A stretch of DNA of 26,730 nt from an uncultured Campylobacter sp. (GTDB lineage Bacteria > Campylobacterota > Campylobacteria > Campylobacterales > Campylobacteraceae). Each line of letters starts with the position of its first letter. Within the stretch, counting starts at the first letter, position 1. The notes under the pieces are model-generated. The model did not search any database. It was given only the letters and a program-made list of their open reading frames with translations, and had not been told where the DNA came from. The stretch is taken from NCBI RefSeq assembly GCF_938039245.1, contig NZ_CALHVN010000015.1, positions 1-26,730 of the forward strand. Reading direction: 5' to 3'. Position numbers and translations under genes: made by a program. Below, piece by piece: positions 6,615-15,390 of the stretch.

Positions 6615-7970
6615 TCAAATTTCCCTTGCGTTTTTCGCAAACACGTTTAGCACCGAGGCGCGTTTTTTACAAATTTCTTTATATTCGTATTCAGGAACGC
6701 TATCTATAACTATGCCGGCTCCGGCCTGCACGAAAATTTCGGCAAAATTTCCCCCGAGTTCCTCGCTTTTTAAATTTGACTCGTTTGCGCCGTCAAGGTG
6801 CGGGTCATGCCCGCTAGCGTCAAATTTGCGCGCAAATATCGCGCTTCTAATCAAAATCGCCATTTGCGCGTCGCCGTTAAAGTGGAAAAATCCGATGCCG
6901 CCGCCGTATGCGTTGCGCCTATAGGGCTCAAGCTCGGCGATGATCTCCATGGCGCGGATTTTGGGCGTACCGCTGAGCGTGCCTGCGGGGAAGATACTAC
7001 CGACCGCGTCAAATGCGTCTATATCGTCCGCCTTTGCGCCGTAGATGTCGCTTACGATATGCATCACGTTCTCGTAGCGCACGATGCGCATGGCGTTTTT
7101 GACCGCGACGCTTTTTGGCTTGCTGACGTGGCCGATGTCGTTGCGGGCGAGGTCGATGAGCATTTTGTGCTCGGCTAGCTCTTTTTCGTCGCTTAGCAGC
7201 TCGCGCTCGAGCACGGCGTCCTCGACTGCGTCTTTACCGCGTCCGCGCGTGCCGGCTATGGGCGCGACGTAGATTTTGCCCTCTTTGATCTCGCAGACTA
7301 GCTCGGGACTAGAGCCCGCGACGTCGCCGTAAGGGGTCGGAAAGTGAAACATATAAGGGCTCGGGTTTGCTTCGCTCAGCGCTCGGTAAAAGTCGAGACT
7401 ATCCATATCCGAGGTCAGTTTTAGCTGTTCGCTTAGTACGACTTGAAAGACGTCGCCGCTTTTTAGGTACTCTTTGGCGCGCTTTGCGATATTTAGAAAA
7501 TGCTCTTTTTCGCTGTCTAAATCGGTTAAAATTTTATATTCGCTCTGTCTTTTTGCGCGGTCCTCGTTGGCTTTTGCTTCGTTCTCTGCACTAAATTTAA
7601 CTAAAAAATCGTAATACCGCTCGCTATCGCCGTAAAAGCTGTAAATTTTGCTATTTTTATCAAAGTGCAGATAGGCGCGGGCGTTGGCGTAGAAAAAGTC
7701 GGGGAAATCATACTGCGAGGCGTTAAAATCGGGGATTTTTTCAAAATATTTTATCCCGCCGTAGCCCAGTACTCCAAACAGTCCCGCAAAAGGGGCGTCA
7801 AATTTTTGAGCTTTAAAATAGCTCTTAAGCCCCGCAAAATCGGTTTGCTCGCTGCTGATATACTCGCAGTCGATACCGACTATGGTCTGCGTCGTGTCCT
7901 CGGCGAGGTAGGAGTTAGCAAATCTCTCGCGGATCTTTTCGTAATAAAAAACTGGGCTCAAAAGTAGCAT
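6615..7970 (-). CDS. trpE: Anthranilate synthase component I
   Basis: The 451-aa chorismate-binding enzyme makes anthranilate from chorismate and ammonia, working with the TrpG domain of trpGD. Visible family blocks are SGDVFQVVLSEQ (171-182), PIAGTRGRG (237-245), GTLSGTPKIRAMEIIAELE (330-348), YGGGIGFF and VQAGAGIV (414-421). The start is fixed by AAAGGA upstream and an in-frame TAA before it. Two oddities: where Trp-sensitive enzymes have an LLES-type motif the N-terminus reads SYLAED (20-25), and there are about 28 extra residues between IRSA and VQAGAG (about 382-410), beginning exactly with AAATTT. It lies 48 bp downstream of a DUF302 gene on the same strand and is followed by a terminator-like hairpin. 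Confidence 0.93.
   Translation of the reverse strand: MLLLSPVFYYEKIRERFANSYLAEDTTQTIVGIDCEYISSEQTDFAGLKSYFKAQKFDAPFAGLFGVLGYGGIKYFEKIPDFNASQYDFPDFFYANARAYLHFDKNSKIYSFYGDSERYYDFLVKFSAENEAKANEDRAKRQSEYKILTDLDSEKEHFLNIAKRAKEYLKSGDVFQVVLSEQLKLTSDMDSLDFYRALSEANPSPYMFHFPTPYGDVAGSSPELVCEIKEGKIYVAPIAGTRGRGKDAVEDAVLERELLSDEKELAEHKMLIDLARNDIGHVSKPKSVAVKNAMRIVRYENVMHIVSDIYGAKADDIDAFDAVGSIFPAGTLSGTPKIRAMEIIAELEPYRRNAYGGGIGFFHFNGDAQMAILIRSAIFARKFDASGHDPHLDGANESNLKSEELGGNFAEIFVQAGAGIVIDSVPEYEYKEICKKRASVLNVFAKNAREI
6741..6827 (-). repeat. AAATTT-bounded in-frame insertion inside trpE
   Basis: The segment starts with AAATTT (6822-6827, codons K382-F383), contains another at 6772-6777 and ends with one at 6745-6750. 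It encodes roughly 29 residues between the conserved IRSA and VQAGAG blocks; in E. coli TrpE, as I remember it, only about 8 residues separate them, against 36 here. Boundaries are approximate. Confidence 0.5.
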
Positions 7971-8018
7971 AAAATATCCTTTAATGAGCGTTGATTATAT
8001 AAAAATTAAGCTTAATTT

Positions 8019-8447
8019 TCATTTGACGGCGGCGTCAAAAAGCTCGCGCTCTAGCCTTTGCACCGCGTCTAGGGCTGGACAGTCCGAGACGCCGTATCTG
8101 GCCGCGACGCTTTTTATATCCTCAAAGCTCACGACCGTTTTACCCTCTATTTTTTGAAATAAAAACTTAAACGGAAGCTCCAGCGCTAGCCGCGGTTCGC
8201 ACTCTATCAAAGGCGCAATTACGCCCGGCGCACCGAAAATCACAGTGACCGACGGGGTCAAATTTACTCCCGTTTGCGCGGCGAAAACGTGATGGGGCAC
8301 TACGGCAAATTCGCTAATATCTCTCATATCAAGCAGTCTTTGAAATCTCTTAACCGCGGCTTCTAGCTCTAGCTCACTTTGGCCTTCCGTGACGCCTGCA
8401 AAGGCTAAATTTAACCCCGCAAAAATCATCAAAAACAATCTTTTCAA
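8019..8447 (-). CDS. DUF302-family exported protein
   Basis: The 142-aa protein has a signal peptide (MKRLFLMIFAGLNLAFA) and a DUF302 core with the typical FGAPGVIAPLIECEPRLALELPF pattern (split here: FGAPGVIAPLIE then CEPRLALELPF) and a YGV..CP ending. It is probably periplasmic; the family's function is not established. The start is TTG at 8447-8445, supported by AAGGA 7 nt upstream and by the position of the signal peptide. It is transcribed in the same direction as trpE 48 bp downstream and diverges from the TauE/SafE permease gene (77-bp shared promoter region). Confidence 0.8.
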   Translation of the reverse strand: MKRLFLMIFAGLNLAFAGVTEGQSELELEAAVKRFQRLLDMRDISEFAVVPHHVFAAQTGVNLTPSVTVIFGAPGVIAPLIECEPRLALELPFKFLFQKIEGKTVVSFEDIKSVAARYGVSDCPALDAVQRLERELFDAAVK

Positions 8448-8524
8448 TAATTTTCCTTTTTTAAATTTTAAAATTAATTTTACCCAAAAACGGCTAAAAT
8501 CGGATTTTACTTTAAGGCGAGATT

Positions 8525-9277
8525 ATGGAAATTTTATCGATTGCGTCGATCGGTTACATTTGTTTGGGGCTATTTGTCGGCTTTTTGTCCGGATTTTTGG
8601 GCATCGGCGGCGGCGCGGCGGCCGTACCGATACTCGTATTTTTGGGCTTTGACGTCAAATACGCAATCGGCGTAAGCGTTCTTCAGATGATGTTTAGTTC
8701 GGTCTACGGCTCGCTTTTAAATCTCAAAAATAAGACCCTTGATCTAAAGCCCGCTTTGGTTCTGGGCAGCGGCGGCTTTTGCGGGGCGAGCGCGAGCGGC
8801 TTTATCGTAGCGAGCGTTCCGTCGAAATTTTTGCTTCTTACTCTCATTTGTATTCAAATTTTTAACATTATTAAGCTATTTTTTAAAAATCCGGAGCCAA
8901 AAGGCGCGCACAATCCCTCTCTCGTGCCGCTTTTTTTCGTCGGACTTTTTGTCGGCGCGGTAGCGATCAGCGTGGGTATCGGAGGCTCGGTTATCATCAT
9001 GCCGGTTTTGATAAATTTCTTAAACTATGACATAAAAAAGGCGATCAGCACGGGACTGTTTTTTGTGATATTTTCGTCGATTTCGGGCTTTATCAGTCTA
9101 ACTTTGCAAGGGCTAGTGCAGTACGAGGTCGGCGTTTTGGTCGGTATCGGCTCGCTTATAAGCGTGAGGTTTGGGGTGGCTTTGGCGCAAAAGATCGACC
9201 GCACTATCCAAAAAAGATGCCTGCTTGCTCTTATTTGCACGACGCTACTTATAATGATAAATAAGCTTTTTGCTTAA
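8525..9277 (+). CDS. TauE/SafE (TSUP) family sulfite/organosulfur-type permease
   Basis: The 250-aa polytopic inner-membrane protein has the two-fold repeat of the family: GFLSGFLGIGGGAAAVPIL near residue 20 and a diverged copy, VGAVAISVGIGGSVIIMP, in the second half. About eight hydrophobic segments are apparent. Family members move sulfite, sulfoacetate or related anions, but the substrate cannot be assigned here. The start ATG is preceded by AAGGCGAG. It diverges from the DUF302 gene and converges on the methyltransferase gene at 9472. Confidence 0.85.
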   Translation: MEILSIASIGYICLGLFVGFLSGFLGIGGGAAAVPILVFLGFDVKYAIGVSVLQMMFSSVYGSLLNLKNKTLDLKPALVLGSGGFCGASASGFIVASVPSKFLLLTLICIQIFNIIKLFFKNPEPKGAHNPSLVPLFFVGLFVGAVAISVGIGGSVIIMPVLINFLNYDIKKAISTGLFFVIFSSISGFISLTLQGLVQYEVGVLVGIGSLISVRFGVALAQKIDRTIQKRCLLALICTTLLIMINKLFA

Positions 9278-9288
9278 ATTTAGTATTT

Positions 9289-9321
9289 GCGGTAAATTTT
9301 GGTTTTGCTAAATTTTACCGC
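9289..9321. terminator. Possible terminator hairpin between converging genes
   Basis: Arms GCGGTAAA (9289-9296) and TTTACCGC (9314-9321) form an 8-bp stem with AAATTTT on both sides of the loop, just behind the permease stop. The T-run after it is short (CTTTAAT), so terminator activity is uncertain. The remaining DNA to 9471 shows only AAATTT units. Confidence 0.4.
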
Positions 9322-9471
9322 TTTAATAGCTGAAACTACTCGTATAAATTTTACAAATTCATGTCAAATTTTGGCGGGTTCAGAAACTCGCATAAATTTA
9401 AAACAATGCAGTCAAATTTACGGGAAGCGCGGGAGCGAGGTAAATTTATCGTATCCGCTCTCGAGAATAGA

Positions 9472-11052
9472 TCAAAAATTTTCTAAAAATCCACCGTCGC
9501 TTAGTTTTAACTCAAGGTCTTTTACGTAGTTTTCGGCCGCTTTTTGGTATTCGTTTTTGCCGGCGGTTTTTATCGCGCCGTTTTTGACGGCAAACTCCAG
9601 TTTGCGCTCTTGTGCGAATTTCGCCGTTTGCTTTGCGATATTTTCTAACGAGTTCTCGCCGTTAAATTTAAGCGCGATAAAGGCATCAAACTGCGAAAAA
9701 TTTGCCGACACGTTTAGCTCATCGGCGATCTTTATCACGGGTTCGTTTGCGGCGGAGAAATACTCAAAATACCCCCGTACTCGCTCTTTTAGGCGGCTTT
9801 TGCCTACTTCGTAAGCGATTTTTGGGCGCTCGTAGGTCGTTAGCTTTGCGCAGTTTGCGGCTAAAATTTCCATAAAGCCAAAGTATGCCGATTTTACCGC
9901 GTTTTCATCGTCTTTTAAGAGCGCGGCGACGTCGGCAAAATTTACGCTTGCCGGATAAACGTCGGTAAATACCTGATAAAGCCAGTCGTACTGCGGCTTC
10001 ATCGGAGCGCCGTTTATATTTACGTAGCCATCTTTTGCTCGGTCGAAATTTGCCGAGATATGCAGCTTGCAAAGCTCGTCTGCGCCGATATTTACGCTAA
10101 AGTCGTCTGAAACTAGGTCTTTGTGCGTTATCATGCTACGCCTAAAAACCCTGTTTGTTAAAAAATCAAGCATCTGTTCTTTTTGGATGCGCGAGCTAAA
10201 ATTTGCGTCTATATATGCATCAAATTCGTCTATGCCTAAATTTGATTGAAAAACGTCGTCTAGTCCGACCTCGGCGAGATAGGCAAGACCGTTTTTATCA
10301 AGATCGGCCGCAAAATCCTTAAAATAAATCGGATCGTTAAAAACTTCTAAATACTCGTGCGCTATATACGAGTCGCTAGCGGATAAGATATAGTCGATGT
10401 GAAATTTTAGGCTTTCGTAATTTAAGAAAATTTGACTTACGTTACCGTCTTTTTGGCAAAATTTTGCGTATTCGCCAAGTACTTTTAAAAGCTCCCTCGC
10501 TTTGGCTACTTTTGCGGCCTCTCCTTTTACGTCTTTGGTGCCAAAGACTAAAAAATCTCTGATCGTATCCTTGATCTTCCAGCCAGGATAGACGTTATAG
10601 CTCACGTAGGCGATACCGTTTGGACTCAAAAATCGCTTGATCGTTTTTAGGATTGCGTCCTTTACGATGTCCGGTACCCAGCTATAAACGCCGTGGCAGA
10701 CGATGTAGTCGAATTTTCCGTAAGCGCTCACGTCCGCATCCGTAAGATCGCAGATATCTTTTGCCATAAATTTTATATTATCCACGCGCATTTGTGCTGC
10801 TAGCTCTTTGGCTTTATTTATCTGCACTTCGCTTAGATCTATGCCAAGAGCCTTTGCCTGCGGGTTTGCGATAGCAAAAGGAAATAAATTCCCTCCGTAG
10901 CTGCAGCCGATTTCCAGTACTTTAGCCGTTTTTGACGGCGGCGGCGTCAGCGACAAAAACGAAGCCAAAGCCTCAAGGCGTGCGGGAGAAGTCTCCGCAA
11001 AAGCGCCCGAGATATAGGGAAGCTCGTCGTAGGATTTTTGGATGTCGTTCAT
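9472..11052 (-). CDS. Class I SAM-dependent methyltransferase with methyltransferase regulatory domain
   Basis: From the ATG at 11052 the protein has 526 aa. Residues 45-56 (VLEIGCSYGGNL) are SAM-binding motif I, followed by GIDLSEVQINKAKE, and KFDYIVCHGVYSWVPD is the motif IV/post-IV region. The C-terminal two thirds resembles the methyltransferase regulatory domain often fused to this type in Campylobacter; the substrate is unknown. I chose the internal ATG over an upstream one at 11100 because AAAGGA precedes it and the conserved N-terminus begins NDIQKSYDELPY. It diverges from uvrA; the 84-bp gap (11053-11136) must carry both promoters. Confidence 0.85.
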   Translation of the reverse strand: MNDIQKSYDELPYISGAFAETSPARLEALASFLSLTPPPSKTAKVLEIGCSYGGNLFPFAIANPQAKALGIDLSEVQINKAKELAAQMRVDNIKFMAKDICDLTDADVSAYGKFDYIVCHGVYSWVPDIVKDAILKTIKRFLSPNGIAYVSYNVYPGWKIKDTIRDFLVFGTKDVKGEAAKVAKARELLKVLGEYAKFCQKDGNVSQIFLNYESLKFHIDYILSASDSYIAHEYLEVFNDPIYFKDFAADLDKNGLAYLAEVGLDDVFQSNLGIDEFDAYIDANFSSRIQKEQMLDFLTNRVFRRSMITHKDLVSDDFSVNIGADELCKLHISANFDRAKDGYVNINGAPMKPQYDWLYQVFTDVYPASVNFADVAALLKDDENAVKSAYFGFMEILAANCAKLTTYERPKIAYEVGKSRLKERVRGYFEYFSAANEPVIKIADELNVSANFSQFDAFIALKFNGENSLENIAKQTAKFAQERKLEFAVKNGAIKTAGKNEYQKAAENYVKDLELKLSDGGFLENF

Positions 11053-11136
11053 TTGCACGTCCTTTAAATTTATAGAAATTTTATAGCGATGATAATACAA
11101 TATACGCCGTTAAATCCAAGTAAATTTAGGCAAAAA

Positions 11137-13986
11137 ATGAACGACACCATAAAAATCACGGGCGCGCGCGAGCACAACCTAAAAAATTTAAATCTTGAAA
11201 TTCCGAAAAACAAGCTCGTAGTTTTCACCGGACTTAGCGGTAGCGGCAAGAGCACGCTAGCGTTTGACACGCTTTATGCCGAGGGGCAGCGCAGGTATAT
11301 GGAGAGCCTTAGCAGCTACGCCAGGCAGTTTTTAGACCGCGTGGGTAAGCCAGACGTCGATAAGATTGAGGGTCTAACGCCCGCTATCGCGATAGATCAA
11401 AAAACCACGTCCAAAAACCCGCGCTCGACCGTGGGTACGATAACGGAAATTTACGACTATCTGCGCCTTCTATACGCTCGCATCGGCATCCAGCACTGCC
11501 ACAAGTGCGGCAAACCGATCTCTAAAATGTCGGCTAGCGATATCATAAACGAGATCCAAAAGCTCCCCGAGGGCGCCAAAGTCGTCATCTACGCTCCGCT
11601 CGTACGCGAGAAAAAGGGCACGTGGGCGGACTTGATCGAAAATTTACGCGGCAAAGGCTACGTGCGCGCTCAGATAGACGGCGTGCAGGTGAGATTAGAC
11701 GAGGAGATCGAGCTAGCTAAAACCAAAAAACACACGATAAAGCTCATCGTAGACCGCATCGTGATAGATGCGGATAACGCGCAGCGCCTAGCCCAGGACG
11801 TAGAAAAAGCGCTAAATGAAAGCTACGGCGAGGTCGAGATCGAGATCGCAAATGCCGAAGAACTCGGGCTAAAAGAGAGCTTCATTCACTACAGCGAGCA
11901 CTCGGCGTGTTTTGATTGTAAAATTTCATTTACGCCGCTCGAGCCGCTTAGCTTTAGCTTCAACTCTCCAAAAGGCGCGTGCGAGAGGTGCGACGGCCTC
12001 GGTATCAGATATAGCCTGGATCTAACCAAAGTGATCGACGAAGAAAAAAGCATCGAAGGCGGCGCGATAAAGCTGCTTTACGGCTACAACATGAGTTATT
12101 ATTATAAATTTTTGCTAGCTTTTTGCGAGCAAAACGGTATCGACGTAAAGCACCCCTACTGCGAGCTTAGCGAGGACGAGAAGCGCCTCGTACTTTACGG
12201 CAACGTAAAGGAGGTCGAGTTTTTCTGGAAGAAAAACAAGCTGCTGCGCAAATTTGAAGGCGCGCTAAAAATCACTCACGGACTGCTAAAAGACTACAAG
12301 GATTTTGACGAATACATGAGCGAGAAAGTCTGCGACGACTGCGGCGGACACAGGCTAAAGCCTCAAAGCCTAGCCGTCAAGGTCGCAGGGCGCGGTATCG
12401 GCGAAATTTTAGACATGAGCATCGAAAACTGCACCGCATTTTTTTCGGACGAGTCAAATTTTAGCTACCTTAGCGAATACGATAAAACGATTGCCAAGCC
12501 GATATTTAAGGAGATAAACGAGAGGCTGTTTTTCCTCTACGACGTGGGGCTGGGCTACCTCTCGCTCGGACGCGACGCGCGCACGATTAGCGGCGGCGAA
12601 GCGCAGCGTATCAGGATCGCTAGCCAGATCGGATCTGGCCTTAGCGGCGTGATGTACGTGCTAGACGAGCCTAGCATCGGCCTGCACGAGCGCGATACGC
12701 TAAAGCTCATCAAAACGCTGCGAAATTTGCAAGCCAAAGGTAACTCGGTTATCGTCGTCGAGCATGATAAAAAAACTATCGAAGAGGCCGACTACGTCGT
12801 GGATATCGGGCCCGGAGCGGGGAAATTCGGCGGGCAGATAGTTTTTGCCGGCGACGTGAAAAGCCTGCTTGACTCAAGTACGCAAACCGCGCTTTATATA
12901 AACGGCGAAAAGGAAATCGACTACCAAAAAGACCGAAAAATCGACACTTGGCTCGAGATATCAAACGTAAATATCAACAACATATCAAATTTAAGCGCGC
13001 GCTTTCCGCTACGAAATTTAGTTGGTATCACGGGAGTTTCTGGTTCGGGTAAAAGCTCGCTCGTGCTGCAAACCCTGCTGCCTGAGGCCCAGGAGCAGCT
13101 AAACCGCGCCAAAAAGGTAAAAAAGGTCGCGGGAGTAAATTTGAGCGGACTAGAAAATCTCGACAAAGTGATCTACCTCGATCAAAGCCCTATCGGCCGC
13201 ACTCCGCGCAGTAATCCGGCCACTTACACGGGCGTGATGGACGAGATCAGAGGGCTTTTTGCGCAGACAAAAGAAGCCAAACTGCGCGGCTACAAGATCG
13301 GCAGGTTTAGCTTTAACGTCAAGGGCGGACGCTGCGAAAAGTGCCAAGGTGAGGGCGAGATCACGATCGAGATGCACTTTTTGCCCGACGTAAACGTCGT
13401 TTGCGACTCGTGCGGCGGCACCCGCTACAACGCGCAGACGCTAGAAATCCTCTACAAAGGCAAAAGTATCGCCGACGTGCTCAATATGAGCATCGACGAG
13501 GCGGTGGAGTTTTTTAAATCCGTGCCCAAAATCGCTAGCAAACTAACGACGCTACAAGACGTGGGCCTAGGCTACATCACGCTAGGACAAAACGCCGTGA
13601 CGCTAAGCGGCGGTGAGGCGCAGCGCGTAAAGCTCGCAAAAGAGCTCAGCCGCTCGGACACGGGAAATACGCTCTATATCCTCGACGAGCCGACTACGGG
13701 GCTGCATTTTGCCGACGTCGATAGGCTCGTGCGCGTGCTGCATCATCTCGTAGATCTTGGCAACTCGGTCTTTGTCATCGAGCACAACATGGACGTCATC
13801 AAAAACTGCGACTACATCGTCGATATGGGGCCTGAAGGCGGCGCAAAGGGCGGTAAAATCATCGCCGAGGGCAGCGTAAAAGAGGTCGCCAAAAACCACG
13901 TAAAAACGGGTAGCTATACGGGTAAATTTTTAGCCGAAGAGCTGGAAGCCATGAAAAAAGTAAAAAGTAAGCCAAAAAAGGGATAG
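11137..13986 (+). CDS. uvrA: Excinuclease ABC subunit A
   Basis: The 949-aa (usual about 940) DNA-damage sensor of nucleotide excision repair loads UvrB on lesions in the cytoplasm. Two ABC ATPase modules are clear: Walker A GLSGSGKS at residues 32-39 and GVSGSGKSS in the second half, each with an LSGGEAQR- or ISGGEAQR-type signature and a Walker B (VLDEPSIGLH, ILDEPTTGLH). Zinc-binding CxxC pairs are present (CHKCGK, CERCDGLG, CDDCGG, CEKCQGEG with CDSCGG). The start is ATG at 11137, behind TTTAGG, giving the conserved NDTIKITGAREHNLKN; a longer reading from 11089 adds 16 unconserved residues. An AT-rich AbiTii gene starts 7 bp behind its stop codon. Confidence 0.97.
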   Translation: MNDTIKITGAREHNLKNLNLEIPKNKLVVFTGLSGSGKSTLAFDTLYAEGQRRYMESLSSYARQFLDRVGKPDVDKIEGLTPAIAIDQKTTSKNPRSTVGTITEIYDYLRLLYARIGIQHCHKCGKPISKMSASDIINEIQKLPEGAKVVIYAPLVREKKGTWADLIENLRGKGYVRAQIDGVQVRLDEEIELAKTKKHTIKLIVDRIVIDADNAQRLAQDVEKALNESYGEVEIEIANAEELGLKESFIHYSEHSACFDCKISFTPLEPLSFSFNSPKGACERCDGLGIRYSLDLTKVIDEEKSIEGGAIKLLYGYNMSYYYKFLLAFCEQNGIDVKHPYCELSEDEKRLVLYGNVKEVEFFWKKNKLLRKFEGALKITHGLLKDYKDFDEYMSEKVCDDCGGHRLKPQSLAVKVAGRGIGEILDMSIENCTAFFSDESNFSYLSEYDKTIAKPIFKEINERLFFLYDVGLGYLSLGRDARTISGGEAQRIRIASQIGSGLSGVMYVLDEPSIGLHERDTLKLIKTLRNLQAKGNSVIVVEHDKKTIEEADYVVDIGPGAGKFGGQIVFAGDVKSLLDSSTQTALYINGEKEIDYQKDRKIDTWLEISNVNINNISNLSARFPLRNLVGITGVSGSGKSSLVLQTLLPEAQEQLNRAKKVKKVAGVNLSGLENLDKVIYLDQSPIGRTPRSNPATYTGVMDEIRGLFAQTKEAKLRGYKIGRFSFNVKGGRCEKCQGEGEITIEMHFLPDVNVVCDSCGGTRYNAQTLEILYKGKSIADVLNMSIDEAVEFFKSVPKIASKLTTLQDVGLGYITLGQNAVTLSGGEAQRVKLAKELSRSDTGNTLYILDEPTTGLHFADVDRLVRVLHHLVDLGNSVFVIEHNMDVIKNCDYIVDMGPEGGAKGGKIIAEGSVKEVAKNHVKTGSYTGKFLAEELEAMKKVKSKPKKG

Positions 13987-13993
13987 GTTCTTT

Positions 13994-14878
13994 ATGGATT
14001 CAATCGTTATTGACATACAAAAGCAAGTATTGAGCAAAAGCACTACGGATGTTCTTAGGCAAGCATATATTATTGCTAGAAAATTAAAGACCAAAGATTT
14101 TGAAATTTGGATTAATAATGAGTTGAACGGATATAAAGAAGACGCTAGTATTCCAGAGTATAGAAATATTTTTGGAGATATTAAAGCATGGAATCCATAT
14201 CGGGGTTGGGTTCCTGTAATAATTGATGATATTGAAGTGTACGATAAATTAACTATGTCTAAAATTGGGCAAGGGATTCCAGAATTGGAAAATATAATCA
14301 ATCAATCGGGAAAGAAAGGTATGGTAAGCATAAATTTACCAGACTCGTTTAATCAACTTATAAGCGATGGCTTTCCAACTAAATATATACAAAGATTAAG
14401 CCCTGCTAGCATAATCGGCATTATTGAAACCGTAAAAAATATTATTATGGAGTGGATATTAAAATTAGAGGAAGATGGTATTATAGGAGTGGATATGAAA
14501 TTTACAGATGAAGAAAAGAGAATTGCAAGTGAAAAGAACTACACGGTAAATAATTTTTATGGTAATGTTTCAAGCAGCCAAATTCAGCAGAATAGCAATT
14601 ACTCTTCGCAAACAATTAATAATAGTTTGGATATTGATAAAATAGTTAAAGTCCTAGAATCAATTAACACTCATAAAAAAGATATTATAGCATCACTAGA
14701 TAGCCCAAAAGATTTTGAAAAAGAACTAGATATAGTTAACGGTGAGGTAAAGAAGGCAAATCCTTCAAAGGAAGTTATAAGTCAATCATTTAAAACTATT
14801 AGGAATATACTTGAAGGCATTGCTGGAAATATGATTGCGGCAGGAATTTTATACAAAATTCATTTACTTTTTGGCTGA
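13994..14878 (+). CDS. AbiTii-domain protein (putative abortive-infection family)
   Basis: The 294-aa protein begins with an AbiTii-like domain (about 1-175), recognised by WINNELNGY (39-47), the IPEYRNIFGDIKAWNP block, and GWVPV (71-75). A polar linker rich in Asn, Ser and Gln (NNFYGNVSSSQIQQ, about 186-199) leads to a helical C-terminal part of unknown function; a hydrophobic stretch at the extreme C-terminus (GIAGNMIAAGILYKI) could touch the membrane. Known: AbiTii is named by similarity to phage abortive-infection proteins and is found in defence contexts; its mechanism is not established. The gene is much more AT-rich than uvrA before it and the glycosylase gene after it, which marks it as acquired. 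It starts 7 bp after the uvrA stop with no terminator, so it may be co-transcribed with uvrA. Confidence 0.75.
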   Translation: MDSIVIDIQKQVLSKSTTDVLRQAYIIARKLKTKDFEIWINNELNGYKEDASIPEYRNIFGDIKAWNPYRGWVPVIIDDIEVYDKLTMSKIGQGIPELENIINQSGKKGMVSINLPDSFNQLISDGFPTKYIQRLSPASIIGIIETVKNIIMEWILKLEEDGIIGVDMKFTDEEKRIASEKNYTVNNFYGNVSSSQIQQNSNYSSQTINNSLDIDKIVKVLESINTHKKDIIASLDSPKDFEKELDIVNGEVKKANPSKEVISQSFKTIRNILEGIAGNMIAAGILYKIHLLFG

Positions 14879-14881
14879 AAG

Positions 14882-14887
14882 TATAAT
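14882..14887 (+). promoter_or_regulatory. Candidate -10 box for the glycosylase-like gene
   Basis: A perfect TATAAT lies 62 bp before the ATG at 14950, just behind the AbiTii stop. No clear -35 is seen, which is usual for Campylobacter sigma-70 promoters. The assignment is a guess from position. Confidence 0.35.
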
Positions 14888-14949
14888 GGACGGTTAAATT
14901 CTGTCTTTTTGTGTGTGTGATTTGATGTCAAATTTAACGAAAGGCAAAA

Positions 14950-15390
14950 ATGAGACTTTGGACGATAAGCTTTAAATATCTCGACGCAAAGGGGCTTGTG
15001 GCGCTTTGGCGAGAGGCGCTGCTAGCTAAAAACGTGCTGGCTGGACTAACTAAGGGCTACAAAAATCACCCGCAGCTTGACCGCTTTTACGCGCATGAAA
15101 ACGCGTGTGAAGCGATAAATGCGTATCTGGCGGGGGTTTGTAAGGAGGCGTGCGCTCGCGGGTATAAATTTGACGCAGCGAAGGTGGGCGAATTTGACGA
15201 GCGAAATTTAGCCCAAATAGCCGTCGCTCGCGGGCAGATAGAGTATGAGTTCGCCTTTTTGCAAGAGAAGCTAAAATCGCGCGACGTCAAGGCATACGAG
15301 CGAAATTTGAGCGTAAAAGATATAGAAATCGCTAGCATTTTTAAAGAGGTTGACGGCGGAATCGAGCCGTGGGAGAAGGTAAAAATTTAG
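14950..15390 (+). CDS. Pyrimidine dimer DNA glycosylase-like protein
   Basis: The 146-aa protein starts with the pattern MRLWTISFKYLD followed by GLVALWREALLAKNVL and GYKNHPQLDRF, which I recognise from the bacterial branch of the pyrimidine-dimer glycosylase / endonuclease V family (Pyr_excise). Glu22 in WREALL aligns with catalytic Glu23 of T4 DenV. T4 DenV uses the amine of Thr2 as nucleophile; here residue 2 is Arg, so the same chemistry is not assured. The C-terminal KVDGGIEPWEK-like stretch is not known to me. ATG is preceded by AAAGG. It is a backbone gene by composition (full of AAATTT), two genes downstream of uvrA, so a DNA-repair neighbourhood is plausible. Confidence 0.7.
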   Translation: MRLWTISFKYLDAKGLVALWREALLAKNVLAGLTKGYKNHPQLDRFYAHENACEAINAYLAGVCKEACARGYKFDAAKVGEFDERNLAQIAVARGQIEYEFAFLQEKLKSRDVKAYERNLSVKDIEIASIFKEVDGGIEPWEKVKI

